Positions 16,830 to 25,750 of a DNA stretch of 41,493 bases are shown here, piece by piece; position 1 is the stretch's first letter; every line of letters begins with the position of its first letter. The stretch is from the NCBI GenBank assembly GCA_003852775.1, contig RDDZ01000150.1:1-41493 (forward strand), given 5' to 3'. The notes under the pieces were generated by a model. That model did not search any database. It worked only from the letters and a program-made list of their open reading frames with translations, and had not been told where the DNA came from. This DNA is from Microbacteriaceae bacterium (GTDB taxonomy: Bacteria; Actinomycetota; Actinomycetes; Actinomycetales; Microbacteriaceae). A program made the position numbers and the translations under genes.

Positions 16830-17051
16830 TCACTTGTAGCGGTAGACGATGCGGCCGCGGGTCAGGTCGTAGGGGCTCAGCTCCACGATCACGCGATCCT
16901 CGGGGAGGATGCGGATGTAGTGCTGACGCATCTTGCCCGAAATGTGGGCGAGAACCTTGTGCCCGTTGCTCAGCTCGACGCGGAACATCGCGTTCGGCAG
17001 AGCCTCGAGGACAGATCCCTCGATCTCGATGACGCCGTCTTTCTTGGCCAT
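16830..17051 (-). CDS. infA: Translation initiation factor IF-1
   Basis: IF-1 binds the ribosomal A site during initiation. The 73-residue protein is a single OB fold with [40 protein letters not shown] and the C-terminal [13 protein letters not shown], identical in layout to bacterial IF-1. ATG 17051 has GAGGG very close upstream. rpmJ follows after 56 bases. In many actinobacteria map precedes infA; here a mannitol PTS gene does. Confidence 0.97.
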   Translation of the reverse strand: MAKKDGVIEIEGSVLEALPNAMFRVELSNGHKVLAHISGKMRQHYIRILPEDRVIVELSPYDLTRGRIVYRYK

Positions 17052-17170
17052 ACCCTCTGAATCGCTATCGGTGACACTCGGTCATGCGGGTGATTGTTCG
17101 GTGCGGACGGCCCAACGGGCACAAGGCACCAAAGATCGATCGTACCCGATCCGGAGCGATTCCGCATAAT
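17052..17170 (-). promoter_or_regulatory. infA promoter region
   Basis: The 119 bases before infA contain TACGAT (minus strand, 17144-17139), a good TANNNT -10 candidate that would give a leader of about 80 bases. No strong -35 was found at 16 to 19 bases. Since the upstream mannitol genes end in a large inverted repeat, infA-rpmJ needs its own promoter here. Confidence 0.4.
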
Positions 17171-17235
17171 CCGCGAGAGTACGTACTTTGCGTCCGCCGC
17201 GCGGCGTGTCGCGGGAAAAGTGCGTACTCTCGCGG
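17171..17235. repeat. 18-bp inverted repeat with an internal palindrome after mtlF
   Basis: CCGCGAGAGTACGTACTT (17171-17188) pairs with AAGTGCGTACTCTCGCGG (17218-17235), with one G·T pair, around a 29-base GC-rich loop. The left arm itself contains the 10-bp palindrome AGTACGTACT (17178-17187). It lies between the mtlF stop (17240-17238) and the infA promoter. It may be a terminator, a dispersed intergenic repeat or a protein site; the sequence alone does not decide. Confidence 0.6.
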
Positions 17236-17237
17236 AC

Positions 17238-17678
17238 CTAGTCCTCGTTGACGGCCGAGATGCGAGCGTACAGCTCCTCCGCGGTGGGCGCAGCGAGGAG
17301 CGCCTGCACCTCGTCGTCCTCCGAGAACAGCACGGCGATCCGGCCCAGGATCTCGAGGTGCTCGTTCTCGCGACCCGCGATGCCGACCACGAACCGCACC
17401 TCGTCTCCCCCCCAGTCGATGGCGGAGGGGTAGCGGATGACGGCGAGCGCCGTGCGGTCGATGTACTCGCGCCCCTCGTTGGTGCCGTGCGGGATCGCGA
17501 GGTAGTTGCCCATCGAGGTCGACACGGTCGCCTCCCGGGCGAGCATCGAGTCGATGTAGCCCGGCCGCACCGCGCCGGCCTCCACGAGGAGGCGTCCGAC
17601 GTCGCGGATCGCCTCCTCGCGGGTCGGGGTCCGGTCGGCGAGCACCACGCGCTCAGGCGTCAGGATGTCGTCGCTCAT
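17238..17678 (-). CDS. mtlF: PTS mannitol-type EIIA component
   Basis: EIIA passes phosphate from HPr to the EIIB domain of the mannitol permease. The 146-residue protein has the EIIA-Mtl/Fru motif GNYLAIPHGTNEG with the phosphorylated His at 64, and GIAGRENEHLEIL in the second half. ATG 17678 has GAGAGGAG upstream. It lies 35 bases after the EIICB gene and is the last gene of the PTS run. Mannitol specificity is inferred from the EIICB partner; a related hexitol is possible. Confidence 0.9.
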   Translation of the reverse strand: MSDDILTPERVVLADRTPTREEAIRDVGRLLVEAGAVRPGYIDSMLAREATVSTSMGNYLAIPHGTNEGREYIDRTALAVIRYPSAIDWGGDEVRFVVGIAGRENEHLEILGRIAVLFSEDDEVQALLAAPTAEELYARISAVNED

Positions 17679-17713
17679 GGTGTGCTCCTCTCTCGCCGCC
17701 GGACCCCGCGGGC

Positions 17714-19270
17714 CTACTCGGCGGCCCCTTCGCGCTGGTTCTTCACGAGGTCCACGACCTCGTCGTAGCGCGGCGAGTTCATGAAGTTGTCGACGGACAC
17801 GTGCACGGCGTCCGGCGCCTTCTGCCGTGCCCGCGGCGTGAGCTCATTCTGCGTGATGACGAGGTCCTCGTCACCGGTGAGGTTCGCGATCGCCGCGTTC
17901 GACACGTCGACCTCGATGCCCGCCTTCTTGAACTTGTTCCGCAGCACGGATGCGCCCATCGCGCTCGAGCCCATGCCCGCATCGCACGCGAACACGACCT
18001 TCTGGATCGTCTTCGTGGCGACGTCCCCGCCTCCGGCGACGTTGGCCGCGAGGCCCGAGAGCACCGAGCTCTCCTTGCCCTTGTTCGCGGAGGTCGCCGC
18101 GATCGACTCGGCGAGGCGCGCGTCGGCATCCGCCTCGGACGCGAGGTCGCGCTTGCGGCTCGCGAGCAGGATCGGCATCGCGATGAGGAACGTCACCGCC
18201 GCCGCGAGCACGACCGACACGATGACGCCGAGGTAGCTGTCGGGCGCCGTCTGGATCACGACCGCGAAGATCGACCCGGGCGCCGCGGGGGCGCGCAGGC
18301 CGGAGTTGAAGATGACGTTGGTGAGCACACCCGTCGCGCCGCCACCGATCATGGCGAGGATGAGCAGCGGCTTCGCGAGCACGTACGGGAAGTACACCTC
18401 GTGGATGCCGCCGAGGAACTGGATGATGAACGCGCCCGGAGCCGTCGCGCGCGCCGCGCCGACACCGAACACGGTGAGCGCGAGCAGGAGGCCCGCACCC
18501 GGTCCGGGGTTGGCCTCGACGAGGAACAGCAGGCTCTTGCCGTTCTCCACCACCTGCTCGGAGCCGAGCGGGGTGAACACACCGTGGTTGATGGCGTTGT
18601 TGAGGAAGAGCACCTTCGCCGGCTCGACGAGGATCGAGGCGAGCGGGATGAGGCCCGTCTCGATGAGCCACCCGACGGCCGCCCCGAGTGCGTCGCTGAA
18701 GATCTTGATGAGCGGCGCGAGCCCGAAGAACGCGGCGAGAGCGAGCAGGAACCCGAGGATGCCCGACGAGAAGTTGTCGACGAGCATCTCGAAGCCCGGC
18801 TTGATCCTCCCCGCCCAGATCTTGTCGACCTGCTTGAGGATCCACGCCGCGAGCGGACCGCAGATCATGGCGCCGAGGAACATGACCGTCCCCTCGGCGC
18901 CGATCACGACGCCCATCGTGACGACGACGCCGATGACCGCGCCGCGCACGCCGTAGACGATGCGGCCGCCCGTGTAGGCGATGAGGAGCGGCAGCATGTA
19001 GGTGATCATCGGCCCGACGAGGCCCGTCCAGACGCTCCCGTCGGACGCCTCCCCTCCGCCGAGGATCGCCGAGTCCGCCCAGCGCCAGGCCGCCACGGGG
19101 CTGTCGCTGCCGAACCAGCCGTTCGGGATGAACATCGCGGTCACGAGGCCCCAGGCGATGAAGGCCGCGATGTTGGGCATGATCATGCCCGACAGGAAGG
19201 TGCCGAATCTCTGGACGGCGACGCGGGCTCCCCCGCCCCGCGGTGCCGTCGTCGCTGACGTCGTCGTCAT
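17714..19270 (-). CDS. mtlA: PTS mannitol permease EIICB
   Basis: The 518-residue protein imports and phosphorylates mannitol. Residues from about 20 to 360 form the membrane EIIC domain, beginning VQRFGTFLSGMIMPNIAAFIAWG and including ALGAAVGWLIETGLIPLAS and the substrate-site region GGIHEVYFPYVL. The C-terminal EIIB domain has VVFACDAGMGSSAMGASVLR with the phosphorylated C429. There is no fused EIIA; that is the separate downstream gene. ATG 19270 shares four bases with the ptsI stop (ATGA) and has AGGAGG upstream inside ptsI. MtlA is well supported by both domains. Confidence 0.93.
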   Translation of the reverse strand: MTTTSATTAPRGGGARVAVQRFGTFLSGMIMPNIAAFIAWGLVTAMFIPNGWFGSDSPVAAWRWADSAILGGGEASDGSVWTGLVGPMITYMLPLLIAYTGGRIVYGVRGAVIGVVVTMGVVIGAEGTVMFLGAMICGPLAAWILKQVDKIWAGRIKPGFEMLVDNFSSGILGFLLALAAFFGLAPLIKIFSDALGAAVGWLIETGLIPLASILVEPAKVLFLNNAINHGVFTPLGSEQVVENGKSLLFLVEANPGPGAGLLLALTVFGVGAARATAPGAFIIQFLGGIHEVYFPYVLAKPLLILAMIGGGATGVLTNVIFNSGLRAPAAPGSIFAVVIQTAPDSYLGVIVSVVLAAAVTFLIAMPILLASRKRDLASEADADARLAESIAATSANKGKESSVLSGLAANVAGGGDVATKTIQKVVFACDAGMGSSAMGASVLRNKFKKAGIEVDVSNAAIANLTGDEDLVITQNELTPRARQKAPDAVHVSVDNFMNSPRYDEVVDLVKNQREGAAE

Positions 19271-20985
19271 GGTGTGTGCCTCCTGGCTCGGTCGCCGGGC
19301 TGGCGCCCGGCGGTGATGGTGTCGGCGGCCGCCCGGGCCGCCTCTCGGGCATCGGCGGCCTCATCGGCCGCCAGGGCTGCCTCGGCGATCGCGCGTGCGT
19401 CGTCGAGGGTGTACCGCGCGAGGGATACGCGGACGTCTGCGAGCGCCGTCGGCGACATCGACAGGCTCGTGACCCCGAGCCCTGCCAGCACGACGGCGAG
19501 GAGGGGGTCGGCGGCGGCCTCGCCGCACACGCCGACCGGCTTGCCGGAGGCGGCGCCCGCGGCGCCCACCTCCTCCACGAGCCGCAGCACCGCGGGGTGC
19601 CACGGGTCCTGCAGCGCCGCGACCGAGCCGAGCTGGCGGTCGGCGGCCATCGTGTACTGCGTGAGGTCGTTGGTGCCGATCGACGCGAAGTCGGTGCGGG
19701 CCAGCACGCGGTCGGCGATGAGCGCGACCGACGGGATCTCCACCATGACGCCCGCCGTGCGGATGCCGGCCTCGTGGATCGCGCGCGTCACGAAGACCGT
19801 CTCCTCGACCGTCGCGACCATGGGCGCCATGACCCAGAGCTCGGCCTCCGTCTCGGCCTGCGCCGCCGCGAGCGCCGCGAGCTGGTCGCGGAGCACGGAC
19901 TCCGACGCCCGGAGCGCCCGGAGCCCGCGCCGACCGAGGGCCGGGTTCTCCTCCTCCCCGGGCGAGAGGAAGGCGAGCGGCTTGTCGGCGCCCGCGTCGA
20001 GCAGGCGCACGACGACGCGCTTGCCCGCGAACGCGGCGAGCACCTCGCGGTAGCTCGCCTGCTGCGCCTCGACGGTCGGCGCGGTCGCGTCGTCGTCGAG
20101 GAAGAGGAACTCGGTGCGGAAGAGGCCCACGCCCTCGGCGCCGAGCCGCACGGCCTCCGCCGCCTCGCCCGGCTTCCCGAGGTTGGCGAGGAGCTTGACG
20201 GCGGTGCCGTCGGCGAGCGCGCCGGGCCCGGCGGGTGCCGCCGCGGCCGCCTCGCGGGCCGCGATGCGCGCCTCCGCGTCGGCGAGCTCGGCGGCGTCCG
20301 GGTCGGCGAACACGCGACCGCGTTCTGCGTCGACGATCACCTGGGTGCCGTCCCGCAGCGACTCGACGCCCGCTGCGCCGACGATCGCGACGATGCCGCG
20401 CTGGCGGGCCAGGATCGCGGTGTGCGACGTGGGCCCGCCCTCGCTCGTGACGAACGCGAGCACCCGGTCGAGGTCGAGCACGGCGGTGTCGGCGGGCGCG
20501 AGGTCGCGCGCGACGAGAACGTACGGATGCCCGGGGTCGGCCACGAGCTCCGTCGAGCGCCCCTGCAGAGCGGCGACGGCGCGGTCGGCGAGGTCGCGGA
20601 GGTCGGCGACGCGCTCGGCGAAGTACTCCCCCGCGTCGGCGAGGAGCGCGGAGAACTCGCCGAACGCATCCGTCACCGCCTTCTCGGCGGTCACCCCGGA
20701 CTCGAGGTGCCGTTCGACGGCGGCGAGCAGCTCGGGGTCGTCGGTCATGAGGGCCTGCGCCTCGAGCACGTCGCGCGTCGCCTCGTCGGCGCCGGCCGCG
20801 CGCTCGCGGAGCTGCCCCGAGACCGCGGCGAGCGCCCCGCGGGCGCGCGCGAGCTCCGCCTCGGCGCCGATCGCGCTCGGAGCGTCGGTCGGCGCGGCGG
20901 CCGCCTGGCGCGAGACGTGCAGCACCGGCCCGACCACGATCCCCGTGCCGACGCCGACGCCGCGCAGCTCGCGCACCTCGATCAT
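19267..20985 (-). CDS. ptsI: Phosphoenolpyruvate-protein phosphotransferase (PTS Enzyme I)
   Basis: Enzyme I takes phosphate from phosphoenolpyruvate and gives it to HPr. The 572-residue protein has the N-terminal HPr-binding and swivel domains with the active His in SEGGPTSHTAILAR (H188), then a PEP-binding barrel with GLFRTEFLF, SIGTNDLTQY and the catalytic Cys of PVGVCGEAA (C487). Length is normal. The start ATG 20985 overlaps the HPr stop (ATGA). Having Enzyme I and HPr inside a sugar-specific operon means the locus carries the full phosphate relay; whether other PTS genes elsewhere share it cannot be seen. Confidence 0.96.
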   Translation of the reverse strand: MIEVRELRGVGVGTGIVVGPVLHVSRQAAAAPTDAPSAIGAEAELARARGALAAVSGQLRERAAGADEATRDVLEAQALMTDDPELLAAVERHLESGVTAEKAVTDAFGEFSALLADAGEYFAERVADLRDLADRAVAALQGRSTELVADPGHPYVLVARDLAPADTAVLDLDRVLAFVTSEGGPTSHTAILARQRGIVAIVGAAGVESLRDGTQVIVDAERGRVFADPDAAELADAEARIAAREAAAAAPAGPGALADGTAVKLLANLGKPGEAAEAVRLGAEGVGLFRTEFLFLDDDATAPTVEAQQASYREVLAAFAGKRVVVRLLDAGADKPLAFLSPGEEENPALGRRGLRALRASESVLRDQLAALAAAQAETEAELWVMAPMVATVEETVFVTRAIHEAGIRTAGVMVEIPSVALIADRVLARTDFASIGTNDLTQYTMAADRQLGSVAALQDPWHPAVLRLVEEVGAAGAASGKPVGVCGEAAADPLLAVVLAGLGVTSLSMSPTALADVRVSLARYTLDDARAIAEAALAADEAADAREAARAAADTITAGRQPGDRARRHTP

Positions 20986-21254
20986 CCGTCGGCCTCGTCG
21001 TGGTCCGTCGTGAGGAACTCGGAGAGCTCGTCGAGCACGCGCTCGGCGTCGTCGCCCTGCACGTCGAGCACGACCTCGTCGCCGTTCTCGAAGCCGGCGG
21101 CGATGATGCCGAGGATGCTCGCGGCGTTGACCGGCTTGCCGCCGGGCCGGCCGATGGTCACCTGGTGACCGGAGGCCGCCACGGCCTGCGTGAAGAGCTT
21201 CGCCGGGCGGGCGTGCAGCCCGTGGCCGGAGGCGATCGTGACCGTGCGTTCCAT
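20982..21254 (-). CDS. ptsH: Phosphocarrier protein HPr
   Basis: HPr relays phosphate from Enzyme I to EIIA. The 90-residue protein has the active-site stretch GHGLHARPA with H14 (equivalent of His15) and KPVNAASILGI with S46, the regulatory serine that HPr kinase targets in Firmicutes. ATG 21254 is preceded by AGGAAGGA within the upstream gene and overlaps its stop by one base (TGATG). A longer upstream frame exists but lacks HPr similarity, so this start is preferred. Confidence 0.95.
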   Translation of the reverse strand: MERTVTIASGHGLHARPAKLFTQAVAASGHQVTIGRPGGKPVNAASILGIIAAGFENGDEVVLDVQGDDAERVLDELSEFLTTDHDEADG

Positions 21255-21568
21255 CAGGACGTCCTTCCTGCGGCGGCCGCGGCCGCCAGGGTCGTGTCGA
21301 GCAGCTCGTCGCCGTCCGCGCGCGCGGCGTCCGCGAGCACCGCGAAGGGCACCGCGGCGGCCGCCGCGGCCGCCTCCAGCTCGGCGAGCTGCCCGCCCAG
21401 GTGGGCTCCCGCGAGCACCACGTCGGCGTCGGGGAGGAGGTCCGGGGCGGCAGCGGCCGACGACGGGACCGGCGTCACGTCGACGCCCCGCGCGGCCGCC
21501 GCGCGGCGCAGGCGCTGGGCGACGAAGGTGCTCGACGCACCGGCGCCGCACACGATGAGCACCCGCAT
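21254..21568 (-). CDS. PTS IIB-like protein (lactose/cellobiose-type fold)
   Basis: The 104-residue product begins MRVLIVCGAGASSTFVAQRLRRAAAARG, the phosphorylation loop of stand-alone PTS IIB proteins, with C8 as the likely phosphorylated residue. The rest is Ala-rich with DADVVLAGAHLGGQLAEL, like IIB domains of the lactose/cellobiose class. The mannitol permease already has its own EIIB domain, so this extra IIB has no obvious IIC partner here. It may have a regulatory role, perhaps with the divergent PRD activator, or serve another permease. It is the first gene of the PTS operon; ATG 21568 follows GGGAGACGG. Confidence 0.75.
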   Translation of the reverse strand: MRVLIVCGAGASSTFVAQRLRRAAAARGVDVTPVPSSAAAAPDLLPDADVVLAGAHLGGQLAELEAAAAAAAVPFAVLADAARADGDELLDTTLAAAAAAGRTS

Positions 21569-21638
21569 GGCGTCCGTCTCCCGTCCTGCCGCCCGCGGTC
21601 GCGTCGGCGGCGCTGCCGTCCCGGCACCAGGTCCGGGG

Positions 21639-21663
21639 CCCGCCGGTTCCCTCTCCCGGCGGG
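21639..21663 (-). promoter_or_regulatory. Leader hairpin of the PTS operon
   Basis: CCCGCCGG (21639-21646) pairs with CCGGCGGG (21656-21663) around a 9-base loop, about 70 bases before the first PTS gene. It may be an attenuating or protecting hairpin in the message leader. Confidence 0.4.
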
Positions 21664-21709
21664 CGAGGCCAGTGTGCTCCGGATGCCTCTCGGGCCGCCA
21701 GCGCGCTCG

Positions 21710-21727
21710 TTTCCGGGGCCCCGGAAA
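21710..21727. promoter_or_regulatory. 18-bp perfect palindrome, candidate operator of the mtl locus
   Basis: TTTCCGGGGCCCCGGAAA is perfectly symmetric and sits in the 236-base divergent gap, 142 bases from the first PTS gene and 78 bases from mtlR. Plus-strand TTGACT (21765-21770) follows it, a -35 candidate for mtlR, though no good -10 was found. A regulator site, perhaps for MtlR itself or a catabolite regulator, is plausible. It does not resemble the Bacillus MtlR site. Confidence 0.5.
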
Positions 21728-21804
21728 TCTCCCCCGGAACCGCCCGCGCCGCTGCCCGGTTTGCTTGACTGGGGGCACGCACGGTCGTCGCGGAGCGGAG
21801 TGGG

Positions 21805-23703
21805 ATGGTCGCCAGACACGAACAGCTCACGGACGCCCTCGCCCAGCACGGAGGCTGGGTGACGGCAGCCGACCTCGCCGCGCGTCTCGGCGTCACCGAC
21901 CGCAGCATCCGCGGCTACGTCGCCGCGCTCAACGCCGCAGGCGACGTGCCCGTCATCGAGTCGGGCCCGCACGGCTACCGGCTCGACCGCGCCGAGTGGG
22001 GCCGTCGCATCCGCGAGGGGCAGGGGGAGGAGGATGCGACCCCCGCCGCCCGCGTCTCGGCCGTGCTGCGCGCGCTGCTCGACGCCGACCCCGCGTCCGA
22101 GGGCGTCGACGTGTACGAGCTCGCCGAGCGACTTCACGTGAGCGACTCGACCCTCGAGTCGGACCTCGCGCGCGCCCGTTCCCGCGCCGGCTCCGTCGGG
22201 CTCACGATCGTGCGGGCGCGCGAGCACGTGCAGCTCGAGGGGCCGGAGACCGCGCGGCGACGGCTCATCGGCGCGCTGTTCCGCGACGAGGCCACCCGCG
22301 GGATGCGCGAGGTCGATCGCATCGAGAGCTGGTTCGCGGCGGGCGACCTCTCCGCGTTCAAGACGGCCCTCATCGCGCGCCTCGTCGCCGACGGCTACGA
22401 GATCAACGACTACGGCCTCGGCACCGTGCTGCTGCACCTCGCGATCGCGGTGGACCGCTCGCAGGGCGACCACGCGCTCCCCGACCGGACGGGCGGCGAC
22501 GAGGGCGCGTTCCCGCGGATCCTCGACGAGCTCGTCACGGAGCACTTCGGGGTCCGCCTCCCGCCGGGCGACCTCGACTACCTCGGGTTCCTGCTCGGCA
22601 CGCGCGTCGCCGTCGACCCCGTCGACGCGGGGCCGTCCCCGCTCGACGACGAGGAGCTCACGCGGGTGCGCGCGATCGTCGAGAAGGCCGCCCACGAGTA
22701 CCTCGTCGACCTCGACGGCGACGACGACTTCCTGCTGCGGCTCGCGATGCACATCCGCCAGCTCCAGCGGCGCGCGCAGGAGGGGTCGTTCTCCCGCAAC
22801 CCGCTCACCCGCTCCATCAAGTCGGGGTACCCGATGATCTACGAGCTCGCCGTCTACCTCGCGCGCGAGCTGCAGCACGACTCCGGCATCGCGGTGCCGG
22901 AAGACGAGATCGCCTACCTCGCGATGCACCTCGGCGCCCGGCTCGAGGAGCAGCGGCAGACCGAGCAGGCCGTCACGGCGACGATCGTCGCCCCCGCCTA
23001 CCACCGCCTCCACCTCGAGCTGCTGCGCCGCGTGGAGGCCTCCGTCGGCGGGGACCTGCGGATCGAGCAGCTCGACACCCGCTCCGACGTGGACTGGGAC
23101 GCGCTCCCCGGGGACCTCGTGATCTCCGTCATCGACCCGCCGGCGCCGAGCGACCGCATCCTCGTCGTGCACCCCTTCCTCGGGGAGGCCGACGCGCAGG
23201 CCGTCCACTCGGCGATCGCCCGGGTGCGGCGACAGCGGCGGCGCACCCGGCTCGCCGAACGGCTCACGTCGTACTTCGACGAGCGGCTCTTCTTCCGCGA
23301 GTTCTACGCGCCCGACGCCGAGAGCATGATCCGCGCTCTCGGCGCCCGGATGGTGGAGGCGGGCGTCGTCGACGAGGCGTACGTCGCGGGCGCGATCGAG
23401 CGCGAGCGCCTCTCGTCCACCGCCTTCACCGACGGCCTCGCGATGCCCCACGCGATGGAGATGACCGCCGAGCGCACGTCGATCGCGCTCGTGCTCAACT
23501 CCACCTCGATGCCGTGGGGCGACGCCCGCGTCGAGGTCGTCGCGTTCATCGCGTTCAGCGAGTCGGGCCGCGCCTCGTTCCAGGAGGTCTTCGATCAGCT
23601 CGTCGAGGTCTTCGCCGACCGCGAGAACATCCGCAACCTCGTCGCACGCACGACGGACATCCCGAGCCTCGTCGCCGAGCTCACGCGCCTCATCGACGCC
23701 TAG
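21805..23703 (+). CDS. mtlR: PRD-domain transcriptional activator of the mannitol operon (MtlR-like)
   Basis: The 632-residue protein has the BglG/MtlR layout: an HTH domain at about 5-60 (WVTAADLAARLGVTDRSIRGYV), a second winged helix near 85-150, and two PTS-regulation domains with conserved His at about H211, H316 and H375 (FLLRLAMHIRQL, YLAMHLGARLE). An EIIB-like region (from about 390) and a C-terminal EIIA-Mtl-like domain with GLAMPHAMEM (H549) follow. Phosphorylation of these domains by HPr and the EII proteins sets activity in known MtlR proteins. The EIIB-like loop reads IVAPAYHRLHLE and lacks the usual Cys. ATG 21805 has GGAG upstream. It is divergent from the PTS operon it probably controls. 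Confidence 0.88.
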   Translation: MVARHEQLTDALAQHGGWVTAADLAARLGVTDRSIRGYVAALNAAGDVPVIESGPHGYRLDRAEWGRRIREGQGEEDATPAARVSAVLRALLDADPASEGVDVYELAERLHVSDSTLESDLARARSRAGSVGLTIVRAREHVQLEGPETARRRLIGALFRDEATRGMREVDRIESWFAAGDLSAFKTALIARLVADGYEINDYGLGTVLLHLAIAVDRSQGDHALPDRTGGDEGAFPRILDELVTEHFGVRLPPGDLDYLGFLLGTRVAVDPVDAGPSPLDDEELTRVRAIVEKAAHEYLVDLDGDDDFLLRLAMHIRQLQRRAQEGSFSRNPLTRSIKSGYPMIYELAVYLARELQHDSGIAVPEDEIAYLAMHLGARLEEQRQTEQAVTATIVAPAYHRLHLELLRRVEASVGGDLRIEQLDTRSDVDWDALPGDLVISVIDPPAPSDRILVVHPFLGEADAQAVHSAIARVRRQRRRTRLAERLTSYFDERLFFREFYAPDAESMIRALGARMVEAGVVDEAYVAGAIERERLSSTAFTDGLAMPHAMEMTAERTSIALVLNSTSMPWGDARVEVVAFIAFSESGRASFQEVFDQLVEVFADRENIRNLVARTTDIPSLVAELTRLIDA

Positions 23704-23743
23704 GCCGCCCGGGACACGGAAGCGGGGCCGGGCCGGAGACGGC

Positions 23744-24333
23744 TCAGGCGGCGGGAGCGCCAATGCCGGCCTCGGCGAAGGCGGCCCAGATGCGGTCCGT
23801 CACCTCGTCGACCGTGCCGAGCCCGTCGACCTCGATGAGAAGGCCCTGGTCGCGGAACATGTCGAGCACCGGCGCCGTCTCGCGCTGGTAGACCTCCTGG
23901 CGGTGGCGGATCGCCTCCTCGGAGTCGTCCGCGCGGCCCTGCTCGATGGCGCGCTTGCGCAGGCGGCGCACGATCTCGTCCTGGTCCGCGACGAGGCGCA
24001 GCACAGCGTCGAGCTTGTGGCCCTGCGAGGCGAGCAGCTCGTCGAGGTAGCGCACCTGCTCAGGCGTGCGCGGGTAGCCGTCGAGCAGGAAGCCCGTCGT
24101 CGCGTCCGCCTCGGCGAGGCGGTCGGTGACGAGTTCGTTGGTGAGCGAGTCGGGCACGTAGTCGCCCGCGTCGACGATCGCCTTGACGCGCTTGCCGAGC
24201 TCGGTCTCGTTCTTGATGTTGGCGCGGAAGATGTCGCCGGTGGAGATGGTCGGGATGCCGAAGCGCTCCGCGATGCGGGCGGCCTGGGTGCCCTTGCCGG
24301 CTCCGGGGGGTCCGACGATCAGAAGACGTACCG

Positions 24334-24337
<4 letters not shown>
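23744..24337 (-). CDS. adk: Adenylate kinase
   Basis: Adk balances ATP, ADP and AMP. The 197-residue protein has the P-loop GPPGAGKGT (9-17), STGDIFR for AMP binding, and LLDGYPRT. The LID is the short form without zinc cysteines, as in other actinobacteria. The start is TTG 24337, forming a TTGA overlap with the secY stop, with AAGGA eight bases upstream. No ATG or GTG lies close enough to keep the conserved [10 protein letters not shown] start, so the rare TTG is the best choice. It ends the S10-spc operon and converges on mtlR with 40 bases between. Confidence 0.96.
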
Positions 24338-25662
<1,325 letters not shown>

Positions 25663-25691
25663 GACGCCTCCCGGGTGAGATTCTGGAGCGT

Positions 25692-25740
25692 GCCGCACGC
25701 GGGTCGGTGCGGCGAGGAGGTGGCCCCGGGTGGGGCCACC
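25692..25740 (-). promoter_or_regulatory. Tandem hairpins between rplO and secY
   Basis: GGTGGCCCC (25719-25727) pairs with GGGGCCACC (25732-25740) around four bases, and GCCGCAC (25692-25698) pairs with GTGCGGC (25707-25713). Neither is followed by a T-run in the RNA sense. They fill most of the 88-base gap and could attenuate read-through or mark an RNA processing point between ribosomal genes and secY-adk. Confidence 0.5.
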
Positions 25741-25750
25741 TTCCCGATGG

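Noticed and set aside
23704-23743. Terminator between convergent mtlR and adk
   Set aside because: Only a 4-bp GCCG/CGGC stem is present in the 40-base gap, too weak to call.
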